Shown here in pieces: positions 46,354 to 57,676 of a DNA stretch of 64,000 nt. The number at the start of each line of letters is the position of its first letter. Position 1 is the first letter of the stretch. The position numbers and the translations under genes were made by a program. Origin of the DNA: Chromera velia (taxonomy: Eukaryota > Sar > Chromeraceae); the NCBI GenBank assembly GCA_018398765.1, contig JAHBMJ010001206.1:51993-115992 (forward strand), written 5' to 3'. The notes beneath the pieces were generated by a model. It was not told the origin of the DNA and did not search any database. It saw only the letters and a program-made list of their open reading frames with translations.

Positions 46354-47181
46354 ATGAGGAGGGGAACATGGATACTGACAGGCCAAGAGAAAGGGGGAGT
46401 CCTAGACGAGGAAGATACTTTCACCAAGAGAGGACAAACCTACCAGGTAGCAGCGACCCTGAAAGCCAAACATCCCCCCGAAAAAACACCCCAAGCAGCA
46501 GCACTAGAAGCGATGCCCAGAGAGGGCCTCCCCACCCTCACCCCCCTCCTAATCACCGAGGAGGACATCGCCGCAGTAGCACGCCGCCTCCAAGGCAGCG
46601 CGGAGCCGTCTGGATTCGATAGTACACAGCTCCGCACTGCAGTCCTGAGCCTAGGGAGGGAGAGTAGAGAGTTACGGGAAGAACTTGCCAACTTAGCAAC
46701 AGAAATGGGGGGGAGGGTATTCGAGTGGGATCAGGTGAAGGCACTCATGGCACGCCGACTGGTTGCGCTAGACAAATGCCCCGGGATGCGCCCAGTAGGA
46801 ATCGGGGAGGCGATCAGGCGCCTCCTCGGAAAAGCAGTGATGAAAGAGACTAGAGAGGAACTGCAGGAGGCATGCGGAGCCGATCAGCTGTGCAGTGGCC
46901 TCATGGGAGGCCTGGAAGGGGGGATTCATGCAGTGAGGGAGCTCTGGGAGACCCTCACACAAGAAGCTGGCGACGACCCCGAAAAGGCATTCGGAACCCT
47001 CCTAATAGACGCCAAAAACGCCTTCAACGCAGCAAATCGCACAGCGGGGCTGTGGAACGCCCGTATACTCTGGCCCAGAGCCTCCACATTCCTCTTCAAC
47101 TACTATAGGGGGGATGCAGAGCTCTTCCTAAGAGGAACCCACGGGACCACCACCATTAGCAGCAGAGAAGGATGGACGTAA
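46354..47181 (+). pseudogene. Reverse transcriptase, fingers and first palm part
   Basis: ALDKCPGMRPVGIGEAIRRLLGKAV, DQLCSGL, LLIDAKNAFNAANR (motif A aspartate), LWNARILWPRA, and SREGWT before a TAA at 47179, where the family has TQGDPLSM. The next codons GDLMSMAGYAITILPLVRAFR continue the same domain. The family is the RT common in oomycete and other protist non-LTR elements. Confidence 0.9.
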
Positions 47182-47266
47182 GGGGACCTGATGTCGATGG
47201 CAGGGTACGCCATCACCATCCTCCCCCTCGTCCGAGCTTTCCGAGGCAGCGGGAGCAGGCAGACAG

Positions 47267-47700
47267 AAAGTGAGACACAGTCGGAAGCAAGCGGGAGCAG
47301 CCAGGCAGCCGGAGAGAAACAGACAAGGATGAGGGAGAGCAGACAGGCAGACAGAGAGACACAGTCAGAATCGAGCGAGAACAGCCAGCCGGACAGAGAG
47401 AGTCAGACAGGGGCGAGTGAGAGCAGACAGGCAGACAGCAAAACATAGCCAGGAACGAGTGAGAGCAGCCAGCCGGACAGAGAGAATCAGTTAGGGGCGA
47501 GTGAGAGTAGACAGGCAGACAGAGAGACACAGCCAGGAACGAGTGAGAGCAGCCAGCCGGACAGAGAGAATCAGTCAGGAGCGACGGGGAGCAGACAGGC
47601 AGACAGAGAGAATCAGCCAGAGGCAAGCGAGAGCAGCCAGACAAACAGGAAGAAACAGACAGGGGCGAGAGATAGAAGACAGGAAGCTGAAGAGCACACA
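47267..47700 (+). repeat. 42-bp repeats inside the RT domain
   Basis: Half-units of 42 bp encode ESRQADRETQSESS- and ENSQPDRESQTGAS-type 14-residue units. About ten copies lie between RT motif B and the YADD strand. Confidence 0.85.
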
Positions 47701-47949
47701 TCTACCGCCACAACCACTCATACGCCAAACCAGACAGGAAGAGAGGACAACCCGATACACAAGATAGGTAGACAGGCAGCCGCCCTTTCATCATCTTCAA
47801 CTTCCTCCCCCATTCCATCCCCCCCCTCCTCTCCCTCCCCCTCTTCCCCCTCCCCCTCCTCCTCCTCCTCCTCCTCCCTCTATGTCTCTTCCTCCTTATC
47901 TTCCTCCTCCTCCTCCCCCTCCTCCCTCCACTCGGACCACCCCTCAGCT

Positions 47950-48036
47950 NNNNNNNNNNNNNNNNNNNNNNNNNNNNNNNNNNNNNNNNNNNNNNNNNNN
48001 NNNNNNNNNNNNNNNNNNNNNNNNNNNNNNNNNNNN
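47950..48036. other. Assembly gap (87 N)
   Basis: It follows a (TCC/CCT)n tract at 47800-47949. The element frame shifts from 1 to 2 across it, so the true gap length may differ from 87. Confidence 0.99.
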
Positions 48037-48210
48037 ACCCGCCCCACCCCTTGGCGATTCGCACCGCACAGCATCGTCCTCTTCAGCCGCCTCCGCATCG
48101 GCCCGAAATGGAAGCGACTGGTTTTTCACAGCGGACAGATGGAGTGCAGGGGTAGCAGCCGGAACGGAGAAGAAAAAACAACAACAGCAGGAGCCCGATC
48201 CCCCCCAGAG

Positions 48211-48973
48211 ATACTGGCACCAGCTCTGGTATGCGGATAACGCATCCAATACTGGCTGGTTGCGCCAGCTGCGAGCATGGCTGCACGAGTTAGTCAAGAG
48301 GGGGCCCGCGGCAGGGTATGTAGTAGAGGTGGACAAGTTGATCCTCGCAGTGCTCCCGCAATTTGTGCAGAAAGCCAAGGAGATTTTTGCAGAGTTCCCC
48401 GACCTGCAGATAGTAGAGGGGACGCGTCTCCTAGGGGGGCACGTAGGTACGGACACACACAGAGAGAAATGGGTGCAGGAGAAGGTGAAGGAGTGGGCCG
48501 GAAGCGTGGAAAGAGTCGCAACAGCAGCAGAATTTGCCCCACATGAAGCATACGCAGCCTGTTCAAAATCCCTGCAGCACGAATAGAAGTTTGTGGCGCG
48601 GGTAGTGCCAGGGGCGGGGGGACAGATGGGGCAGCTGGAAGGCATGATCAGAGACCGCCTCATCCCCGCCTTGATGAAAGGACGACGGAACGGAGGGCCC
48701 CCCACCCAACATGATGTATGGCTGAGAGACGTTGCTGCCCTTCCGGTCCGACTGCTAGGCCTAGGCATCCCCAAACCTACCGAAACAGCGGACAGGGACT
48801 ACCAGACCTCAGCCGCAGCTAGTGAAGCGATCACAGAGGCCATCCTTCGAGGAGAGGACATAGACGCAGATGAGCACGTGAAGAGGGGGCAAAAGGTAAG
48901 GGCAGCCCACAAAGAAGCAGTAAAAGAAGCAGTAGAGAAGGAGTGGGAGAGGTTAGGCAGCCAGTCAGGGTAG
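48211..48973 (+). pseudogene. RT catalytic motif and thumb
   Basis: RYWHQLWYADNAS carries the catalytic box as YADN rather than YADD. AGYVVEVDKLILAV..GTRLLGGHVG follows as usual (motifs D and E). A TAG at 48584 replaces the Trp of the family LQ.EW.F. Stops show that the copy is dead. Confidence 0.88.
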
Positions 48974-49771
48974 GCAGCCAGTGAGGACCAGTGTGAGGAA
49001 GTCAGGCAGTCAAAAGAAAAGAGGCAGTCAGGATGGCTGACGGCCACCCCCCTGAAGGAACATGGAATGAATCTCAGCCCAGAGGAATTCCGAGATGCGA
49101 TGACAATCCGATACCAGGGGAGGGTAGGGGGGGAGAAGAGCAGATGTGAGGGATGTGGGGGAAGGTGAAGTCTGCAACATGCCCTTAACTGCCCAGTCAG
49201 AGGACTGCCGACGCTGCGACATGACGAAGTCAACCGTACGTGGGCGAGTCTAGCAGCGGAAGCATACCCCGCGGGAGCGGTCCACGCAAAGGAGCCGATC
49301 ATTAGGGAGGAAGGGGAGGTGCAGGGATGTCCGGCGCTAAGGGGGGACTTCCAAGTCCGGGGGGCCTATGCTCCACAAAGGCTGGCAATTTTCGACACCA
49401 GGGTGATAAACCCACACGCCGCCTCGAGGGAGAAGGTGAGCTGGACTCAAGCCCTCAAAGCAGCAGCAGAAGAAAAGAAGAGGAAACATGGGCAGGCAAG
49501 CGCGGACAGAGGGTGCGACTTCACTCCACTTGTGAGTGCGGTCGATGGGACGATGGAGGGGGAGGCAAAGATGTTCTTGAAGAGGGTGGCAGAGCGATTG
49601 AGTGAGAAATGGGGGCAACATGTGAGCAAGACATGTGGCCGGATCCGAGCCCGACTGCAGATTGCCCACCTGAAAGCGGCAAGCACGTGCATACGGGGGA
49701 CCAGAGGAGTGCAAGGGGAGGGCTGGGAGGAAGGAGGAGTAGGCAGTGCACTGGTTATGACGGAGGGGTAG
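48974..49771 (+). pseudogene. C-terminal zinc motif and endonuclease-like domain
   Basis: LSPEEFRDAMTIRYQG, then CEGCGGR, a TGA at 49166, SLQHALNC and RHDEV: a CCHC zinc motif. After it come [29 protein letters not shown] and KWG...GRIRARL. This conserved C-terminus in the family may be a restriction-like endonuclease (inference). The region ends with TAG at 49769. Confidence 0.75.
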
Positions 49772-49800
49772 GAAGTACTTAGCAAATGCCAAAGAAGGCA

Positions 49801-50960
49801 TTCAGATGGAGGAGCGTCAAGTATGAGGTCGCATAAGAGAGAGAGATAGTAGCGAGAGCAGTAATCAGGACAGAAGGAAGAGATGAAAGACGTATAGGCC
49901 AGACGCTAGGAACAAACTTTAAGTCATTTAGTAACTTAATAATCTCGTAATAGTACTGACTCTACAGACTGATAGAAACCGCTGCCAGTGAATACAAGCT
50001 GACAAAACACTCTTCTACTTTTTGCTAATTGAAAACTAGATTTAAAAAATTGAGTTTCATAATTTTAACTATTAATTTGATTGATTGATTGTCAATGATT
50101 GGTTCCCCTTTAATACCATACTTTGAAGATTCAGTCATATATGAAAAGGTTATAATGCAAACGTCGACTGCCAAACGATGTGCATCTGCCTAACAGTGCC
50201 TGTAAATCTGCCTGGCTTAAGATATATATACACTTAGTATAGGATATGCACGGTTCACAAATTCTCAATCTTATATAGTTTGAGGGCCTTGAAATATAAA
50301 CATAATTCAATTTAATTCAATTCAATACTAGTAAAAAAAATTTATTAGTACGATAGACTTTCTAAGTTTAGACCAGTCTAGCAGAGTAATCTAACACTAC
50401 ATACCGAAAATAATGTGTATCTCTTTAACTTAAAAGTTTCTATCACTTCATAAATTAAGTTAATAACATATATGAAATGAACATTGAACAGTTAATTGAT
50501 GACACTACCATGGGCGACATAAGTTTTGTATACTCATCTTTTGACCTCTCTAGCGCCAATGAAATATAACAAGAAGTAAACATTTATACAATTAAATTAG
50601 TAAGCTATAACAGTTTCAATCAGGTGTTAATTAGGGGTTGTGGGGAGAATGTGTCTCAAATATAAGTAAACTTATTTTTTCTGAAGTCACCGATCGACCA
50701 AGCCTATAAAAAGTAAGACATAAATTTATAATTCAATCTAGCTTTGCCAATTGAGGACGTATAAAGCCAATTACTTTAAAGTAATACTTTATGCTGTATC
50801 TACTTCTATTCTAGCCTGCTTGATCCAGTATCGACTTCAAAAACGAATCTTCGCCAACTCCACAAAAAAATATACAATACTTTTGTCGCCCATGGTAGTG
50901 ATGACAATGGCTAGTGACAATGACTAGGACAATGATGTATAAACAATTATTAGAAAACTT
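49801..50960. other. AT-rich intergenic block
   Basis: No gene. It has (GATT)n at 50086-50100 and (AATTC)n near 50306-50326, followed by AAAAAAAATTTAT, as in the block at 31310-32444. Confidence 0.6.
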
Positions 50961-51698
50961 CGTTTTTGCGGAAGTTTTGGAGGCACCTGGGGAGGCACGG
51001 CGGAGAGTCGATCGATATGCGCTGCATAATGCGCACATGGTCGAAAAAAGGAGTTTGCATGAAGAGAAGCACAATTGAGACTGTCACAGACTGTAAACAG
51101 CGCTTTGATGTTTCTACGACCCATGATTGAAAAAGAAGTGCACGAACCCAATCATCATGCACACATGTATACATGATACAGTGCAGGAACAGTCATGAAA
51201 AGTCACTCCATCAGGACATCGAAGTACTAGTCGAAGTACAAACACTGCAGCAGAGCCCTTCCCCCCCCCCGGCCAGCCATGCATCCATCCCTACCAGGTC
51301 AACACCTGTCTGACTCAATGACAACTTACGTCCCCCATGCACCCTCATCTGATGCACCAATGCACGCACTCCCTGTCCAAACTCAACGAAAAGAAATCAC
51401 GGATGCACCATTCACCGCAATCGATCGCACCTGTCTACAACATGCACGAAAAGGACGGAACCCTCCCGCTCCTTAGCGTAGCCTGGCCTCGGCTAACTCA
51501 TTGGATGTTCAGCACACATCTTCCTTTCTCGATGGGGACATACATGTATGCACACAGAAAAATGACCTGACACGACAAAACCTACTGACTCCTTGATTCC
51601 CCCCCTCGACTTTCTGTCTGCCACACAAAATGTGTCATTCTCCTGCAGCTCCCCTACATCCCCTGCCCAAACGATCCAAGACCTCTCTCTCTCTCTCC

Positions 51699-51732
<34 letters not shown>

Positions 51733-52418
51733 TCGCTCTTTTGTTCCCGTACATCTCTCAGCAAACGAAAGACACCAAAGAAAAGCAGAGGAAACGTGGC
51801 TTCACGCTGTCTCACCAAGTAAACCTTCCATCGAGCCACCCAAACAGTCACGACGAATGAATGGACGCTTCTCCAGCTGCAAAACTTCTTTCTCACCTCC
51901 GAAAACTTCAACTGAACAAAAAAAGAAAGTCCGATTCTTCCATGCAGCGTACTTGCTCCCGGCTTCTCGGACGGAAGCGCATGAGTGGAGCTCTCACAAA
52001 CTGTCTCTCTTGCTTTTCCTTTTTGCTCGTTTTACCCTATGCTTCACTCAGTGTTTGCATGTCGTGTCTCAAACACATAATCCGCTCACACGACTCTCTA
52101 AACGGGCGCAGCCCAACAGGGTACTTCAAGCACGTCTTGCACTCTCTTTTCTTTTCTTTCACTTTCCATGCAGGCGCGGAAACAGACCAAATCACCACCG
52201 CGATTCTTTCAAGGAAGTCACGCACACACATTGAAATGCACAAGAACGAAGTTCAACGGGACTTTTCTTCTCTTCTCTGTTCGCGGCAGGCAGTTCGGAC
52301 ATGCGGCTGGTTGATCAAATCATCACATCATCGCTGCCCTTCCTTGTCTGCCTTTTTTTTCATGCAACCTCTCTTTCAACTCTTCACTTGACCCTCGCAT
52401 GCAAAACTTCGTTCTTCC
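50961..52418. other. No gene recognised; 3' flank of the RING gene
   Basis: Mixed composition, with a (CT)n-(GT)n microsatellite at 51688-51732. ORFs of up to 213 codons show no recognisable family and have no supporting splice pattern. Confidence 0.45.
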
Positions 52419-54934
52419 TCACGATGCTAGAGCCTCTGCTGCGGCTGTCTGCACATTCCCTCTCTCCCCGAGTCCTCTCCCCTCTCCAACTGCAAGGGCG
52501 ACGGTTGCTGCTGCCAGTCTGTCTGCTGCATTCCCCCCCGAATACCCAGCAGGGCCCTGCAGGGAAACCCAATTCGGAGATACCACAGAGTCCCCTCTCT
52601 CCTCAACATGATGAAGGGAGGAAGCCTCAGGGTCTCTCGGCTCAATCGTTCTATTCTCTTCTTCGCGGCTCTTCTCTCTCTCCTCCCTTCTTTCCTCTTG
52701 TCCATCGTCGGAAAATTCCAACCTTCCCTGCCTGTCTCCACCGGAGACAGAGGGGAATTGCGGGGGTGAGAGCATCACTGGGCTCTGATCGCCGTGTCTG
52801 CCTGCATACTCAGCAGACGTCTCCCGCCTGCCCCCCACCCCACCTGTCGGCGTGACGGTCTCCGACGGGGGGACGGAGCCGAACATCGGGGCGTCGGCAC
52901 GCGGCCACCCAGCGGCAGATCTCCGAGACGGCCAGAAAGAAGAAGGGGATGGTGACATTCCCTCCCTCCCCCTGCCCTCTCTCCTCCTCTCCTCACGGTC
53001 TTCATCCCACCTCTCACGACCCCTACCCACACTCATTTCCATTCCTGCAGCCTCACCTCTCCTACGCTCTTCTTCATCACTGCGGTCCTCCTCAAACACA
53101 TCGCGAAAACGGTGCGCAAGACCGTCGAGGGCCCTCTCAACGGCATTCGTCCTCAAGGCGTCCGACCCCGCGGCGTCAAACGCGGCCTCCAAACGGGCCA
53201 GGTCCCGCCGGGCCGCCAGGAGGAACCCGCGGTTGCGCGCAGATGACGCACGCCGATTTGCAAAACGGCTGCTGCGACTTCGGCGTCTCCTTCTTCCCTC
53301 TTCCTCACCCCCCTCCCTTGCCCTGCCTACCCGACCCAAATCAGCCTCAATATCCGATCCCCGCACCCCCCTTTCATTGTCAGAACCTGTGTCCGACTCT
53401 TCAGGGGAGTTGAATGTGGAGGACCCAGCTGTCGTGGACCTGCGAGAGATCGGGAGACGAGATGACATTTCTCTTCCCCCCCCGTCAGCTGAGGAAAAAA
53501 GCCCGTGGTGGTCACCAGAAAAACTGGGGATGGGTGCCTCTCCATCACTCGACAGGGATCTAGCCAATCTTCTAGACCGCCTGTCACGCTCTCTTCTGCT
53601 TCTTCTCCTCTCCCTGTTGTGCATAGGGGCCAGGTGTCCATCCCCCTCGCCCTCCTCTGGCGCCTCCGGGTCCCCCCCCCCGGCCCCAGGAATTGGGGTC
53701 TCATCATTTCGCCCCTCGGCAACACTTGGGGTGTCATGAGCACAGGGGGCGGTCGAGGTGCCGTCACTCAACAGAGACGCTCTGCACAGGGGACAGGTCC
53801 AATTTCCCTTACGGATCCAGGCCTCGATGCACTCCTTGTGCCAGATGTGCTCGCAGGAGGCCGTGCGAGCACAGGCATCCCCATAGTCATAGTCACACAG
53901 ACAAATGCAACACATCTTGTTCGTGCTGCAAAGAGAGACACGCACACACAGAGAGGAACGTATGGGTTTCGAAATAGCGCGCTCTTCCACTTCTATATCT
54001 ACACAAATGATCACCTGGAAGCAACAGAAGCGAAAGAATTGTGCGGAGCACCCAGCCCTACATACAGACACACTCACCTTCTGGACCCATAGAGTTCTGT
54101 GATGTCAATGTCTGTGAGGATCTCTCCCTGCTCGTTCCTTGCTCCAACCTTCTTGTGCGCAGGAGCAGGGGGCAGCAGGCCTTTCTCGATCTTCTCCATG
54201 ATGTCTGGAGGAGGAGGTGTGTAATCGAAGACCATCAAATCGATCGTCCGAATCCGAATCGAGGGGGACCTTCCGTCAGCACCGACGGACTCGTTCTCCT
54301 CCTCAGAGGCCACATCGGTCGTTCGCCTTCGGGCACGTGACCTTCTCTCCTCTATGCATCGCTTGATGGAGAAGAACAGACTCACAAGAAGGCTCGGAAG
54401 GAACCGAAGGAAGACGACAAAGAGAACAAGACCCACAAAGATCTGCAGACAAAAAGAGCAGTCAAAGAGAAAAATGAGAGGGGTTGGGGGCGAAGCCGGC
54501 GAGGAGATGTGTCAAGATTTGCAGTAGAAAGACTGACGAATACGATAACACCCCCACGGTGCCACTGCCACGCCATTCCGAAGTGCGATCTTCAAACAAA
54601 CGTACACCAAAAAAGAGAAGGGACAAACTGTAGAACGAACAACGTCTCCTACTGGAACCTTTCTGAAGAAGGCTCTGAACAAACAAACAGTGACCTCGAC
54701 AGACACAATACGAGCAGGCACTAGAACTAAACAGAAGAAAACAACAATGCTACAATGCATGCCTTGAACTCGCTGTACCCTGCTTTCACTGCTCGCACCA
54801 ACACAAGTTTCATCAGATTTCAAAGGCGCTGCATATGGACGGAGAGCCGCGCACTGTTGAGTCATTCGAGCCGTGGCCCCCGGCTCAGCTGAAGGATTTA
54901 TACTGCAGTGCAAGTCACAAAGGGGCTTCGGCAT
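52419..54934 (-). CDS. Membrane RING-H2 protein, probable E3 ubiquitin ligase
   Basis: Three exons (54934-54659, 54442-54078, 53925-52419) join in frame to 715 aa. Exon 1 has a hydrophobic stretch (IVVFFCLVLVPARIV) and exon 2 opens with IFVGLVLFVVFLRFLPSLLVSLFF, two likely membrane segments. Residues about 219-262 form a RING-H2 finger, C-x2-C...SCEHIWHKEC...CPLC, with His at the fourth and fifth metal positions. The intron 53926-54077 ends just before the finger. The remaining ~450 residues are Arg/Ser/Glu-rich low complexity. RING-H2 membrane proteins recruit E2 enzymes for ubiquitin transfer. The start could also be ATG 54865. The long 3' exon may contain an unrecognised intron. Confidence 0.8.
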
Positions 54935-55376
54935 GTCTCAATGAAGACTCAATCTGAAGCCATATTATTTGCATGATGAGTTTTGCACTTTACATTGGAA
55001 CTTGTAATTCAATATCAATCTATCCAAAAAACGGCAAATAAAGTCGAGTTTTCTACCGAAATCAATTAAAAATTGAACCACAGACTGCAACTCAAACTTT
55101 CCGCTTAGTAACATTAAAGAACTTTCCCTGACTGACTGATTCTATACGCCTTCTCTTTGTTCCCTCTGTGATCTGTCCATTTCCTTTATTTTCAAGCTGT
55201 CCAGTTCGGCGACCAAACAAGCTCGCCTCGTACTACTGACCTGGAGCTCCGCCTGAGAGCCACCCAACCAGTGCACTCGATCACTCAAATCTGTGGATTA
55301 TCTTCCCCGTCTCCTGTTACTATATATAAGATTCAAACTTTTGACATTTCAACTGTCACGCCATCTGCCGGCTTCG
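54935..55376. promoter_or_regulatory. Short divergent intergenic region, RING / CPPED1
   Basis: Only 442 bp between the two start codons. A TATA box, TATATATAAG, lies at 55321-55330, 47 bp before the CPPED1 ATG. Confidence 0.6.
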
Positions 55377-56903
55377 ATGACCACTGGTTTCAATTCCAAG
55401 TGGAAACCCCAAGGGCGTGTGGTCCCGGGACTAGGGGCGCCGTCCGAATGGAAGGGCCCCTTCTATTTTGCCGTTCTGGCCGATCCTCAGGTCAGGCAAA
55501 CAGATGTCCTTGTCTTGCTCAGTCATTCCCGTATATGCAGTCCCATGCAGAGTTTCGTGCAGGGAGTCCCTCCCTTTCATTCCAATCCTCCATCATATAT
55601 TTTCCAATGATGGGTTCCCTGTCACTGTCGGTTCCGCCGCCTCTTTCAGGCCGTCTTTCCTTCCGTCTGTGTCGCCGTCTCCTCGACGTTTCTGTCTGAT
55701 CGTCTGTCTCTGTGTCCACCGTGCCGCGTCCGGGTTGGGGTCTGCTTCTGTGTGGATGTAGGGTTCATTTTCGTCCTCTTTCTCGGTCTCTCTCCTGCCT
55801 CGCTGTGTGTCATCTCCGTTTCGACAGTGAGTCACGAGAAGGGAAGGAAAGAAGTCAAAGAACGTGCATGCAGTTTGTTTGTCTGTCTGTCTGTGTGTCT
55901 GGGCATCCGTTACTCCAGACAGTCTAAGCGCACGGGTCCACCGATCGGAATTGTTTCTCGGCATCTACCTTTTTTTTGTCTGTTTTAGCTCAAGTACCCT
56001 ACCCTTTATGCTGATTTTGACAGTGATACGCAACTTACGAATCCGGTCTGATGGGTGAGACATTTTTCTCTCGGTCAGATGGATAACGAAAAACGCAGAG
56101 AACACAATCATATACGAATACAATCGGTCCTTTTGTTTTTGTTTTCAGCTGGGCCTGCTGGAGAACAATGAAAGCTGGGCGGAGGAGTTGCGTCTGCTGC
56201 GGATGGCGGTGAGGGAGCTGAATAGACTCAAACCGGCATTTGCTGTCGTGGTAGGCGACCTTGTGCAACAACCTCCAGTGGCTTCAGCTGCAGACAGAGA
56301 CAGTGCAAAGTCCTCCGTGCGTTTGAAGCAGATCGGAGACTTTCAAGAGGCACTGGGGGAACTGGACAGTGGCATACCGTTGATGTGTGCAGCTGGTAAC
56401 CATGACGTTGGAAATTCGCCGTCGAGTTTTTCTTTGGAAAGACACATCGATGCGTTTGGTGAAGATTATTTCGCCTGGGACTTCGGTGGAGTTCGCTTCA
56501 TTGTGTTGAATTCTTCTGTGTACTGGGACCCTGTGGGCGGTGGGGGTGGAGGTGTTGAGGCGTTGGCAGAACAACAAGCATGGCTAGAGAGAGAGCTTGA
56601 AACCCTCCAGACGAGAGACGGCAAAGAAGACAAAAAGGAGACAGCGAAGGTGCCTCGTGCAGTTGTGTTCAGTCATCACCCATTCTTTCTCGATTCGGTT
56701 GACGAAGAAGGTGGTGCTGCTATGGGAGACCTGTGCATCTTCGGGAAGTCAATTCCGAGAAGTTACTTCCACATTCCAAAGGAGAGGAGAGTGCCTGTAC
56801 TGGACAAAATGCGAGAAGCAGGAGTGCGGCATGTCTTCTCAGGTGCGGCGCCCATGACTTCTGTTCATCTTATGTGGGCATCGGTGCCTTTGTTGATCTC
56901 TAG

Positions 56904-56938
<35 letters not shown>

Positions 56939-57676
56939 CTGTCTGTCTGTCTGTCTGTCTTTTTTCGCTCTATCTCTTTCTCGTTCCGAGTGTGTGTTGT
57001 GTGTTCCCGTTCACGGCCTCTTCTGAGTTCCGTGCCCCTTGCTCACTCACTCTCAGCGCATTCATCCGTCTTCACTCAAGTAGACAATCGATCAGTGAAT
57101 GTATTCAATTCTGTATGCGTGTGCACAGTCCGCTAAGCCAACCTCTTTTGACTGGGATCACCAAACCAGATCCGTGGAAGCGAAGGACCTCTACACACAT
57201 CCCATTGACGTATGCATATGTGCACAAAGGGTTACTTTGTTCTCCCTGAGGTCGCTTTAAGGGGAACCACGAGGGAGTTTGGGGGGGAACGAACGTACAG
57301 ACAATTAATGAATGTGTGTGAATCATGCAGTAAGTATGTGCCTGCAAGGGTGGGTATGCATGTGGTGCATTTATCTTCAGGTCACTGTCACTGGAACCAT
57401 GAGAAAGTCTCGGAGGGAATAGAGCAGGTGGTCACTTCTGCGGTCGGGATGCAGCTGTGCTCTCCCTCGTTTCCGGGAAAGTCGGGGTTTCGCCTGGTGA
57501 GGGTGGACGAGGGCAGCGGGATCCGACACGCGTTCTTTGCTTTCGAGGACCTGACAGCCCTCTCCAGCCTCTCTGATGCAGACGCCGCCATTGATGCTGC
57601 GTTGCCTCCTTCAACAGATCCGTCATACGTCAATCCAGCAGAACCGAGACCTTCAATTGCCCCGAAATATTGCTGA
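55377..57676 (+). CDS. CPPED1-like calcineurin-type phosphoesterase
   Basis: Three exons (55377-55490, 56149-56842, 57381-57676) join in frame to 367 aa. CPPED1 (CSTP1) is a metallophosphatase reported to dephosphorylate protein kinase B in animals. The five metallophosphoesterase blocks are present: ADPQ/LG (D36), GDLVQ, GNHDVGN, FSHHPFFLDS and GHCHWN, with the family SEWKGPFYF just before block I. Both introns fall inside blocks (after ADPQ; between G and H of GHCH), so the restored motifs confirm the splicing. DYFAWDFGGVRFIVLNSSVYWDP and VVTSAVGMQL are further CPPED1 features. Di-metal binding residues look complete. Confidence 0.93.
56906..56962. repeat. (CT)n-(GT)n-(CTGT)n microsatellite in CPPED1 intron 2
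   Basis: Compound repeat about 65 bp past the 5' splice site. Confidence 0.95.

Larger units (their letters stand above)
43860..49800 (+). mobile_element. Non-LTR retrotransposon, decayed
   Basis: One long frame (frame 1 to the gap at 47950, frame 2 after it) is interrupted by about ten stops but otherwise keeps its order: N-terminal Pro-rich repeats, a cysteine cluster, Ser-rich and acidic linkers, a 42-bp tandem repeat, reverse transcriptase, and a C-terminal zinc/endonuclease-like domain. No LTRs flank it and no poly-A tail is evident; the 3' end near 49800 is an estimate. The family resembles the R2/CRE-like RT proteins of oomycetes and other protists. Confidence 0.88.

Noticed and set aside
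17195-49168. Nuclear recoding of TGA as tryptophan
   Set aside because: Host genes end at TGA with family-consistent lengths, and the elements also contain TAA and TAG stops.
51593-52855. Plus-strand ORFs of 176-213 codons
   Set aside because: No recognisable domain or start context; part is antisense to the RING gene's last exon.
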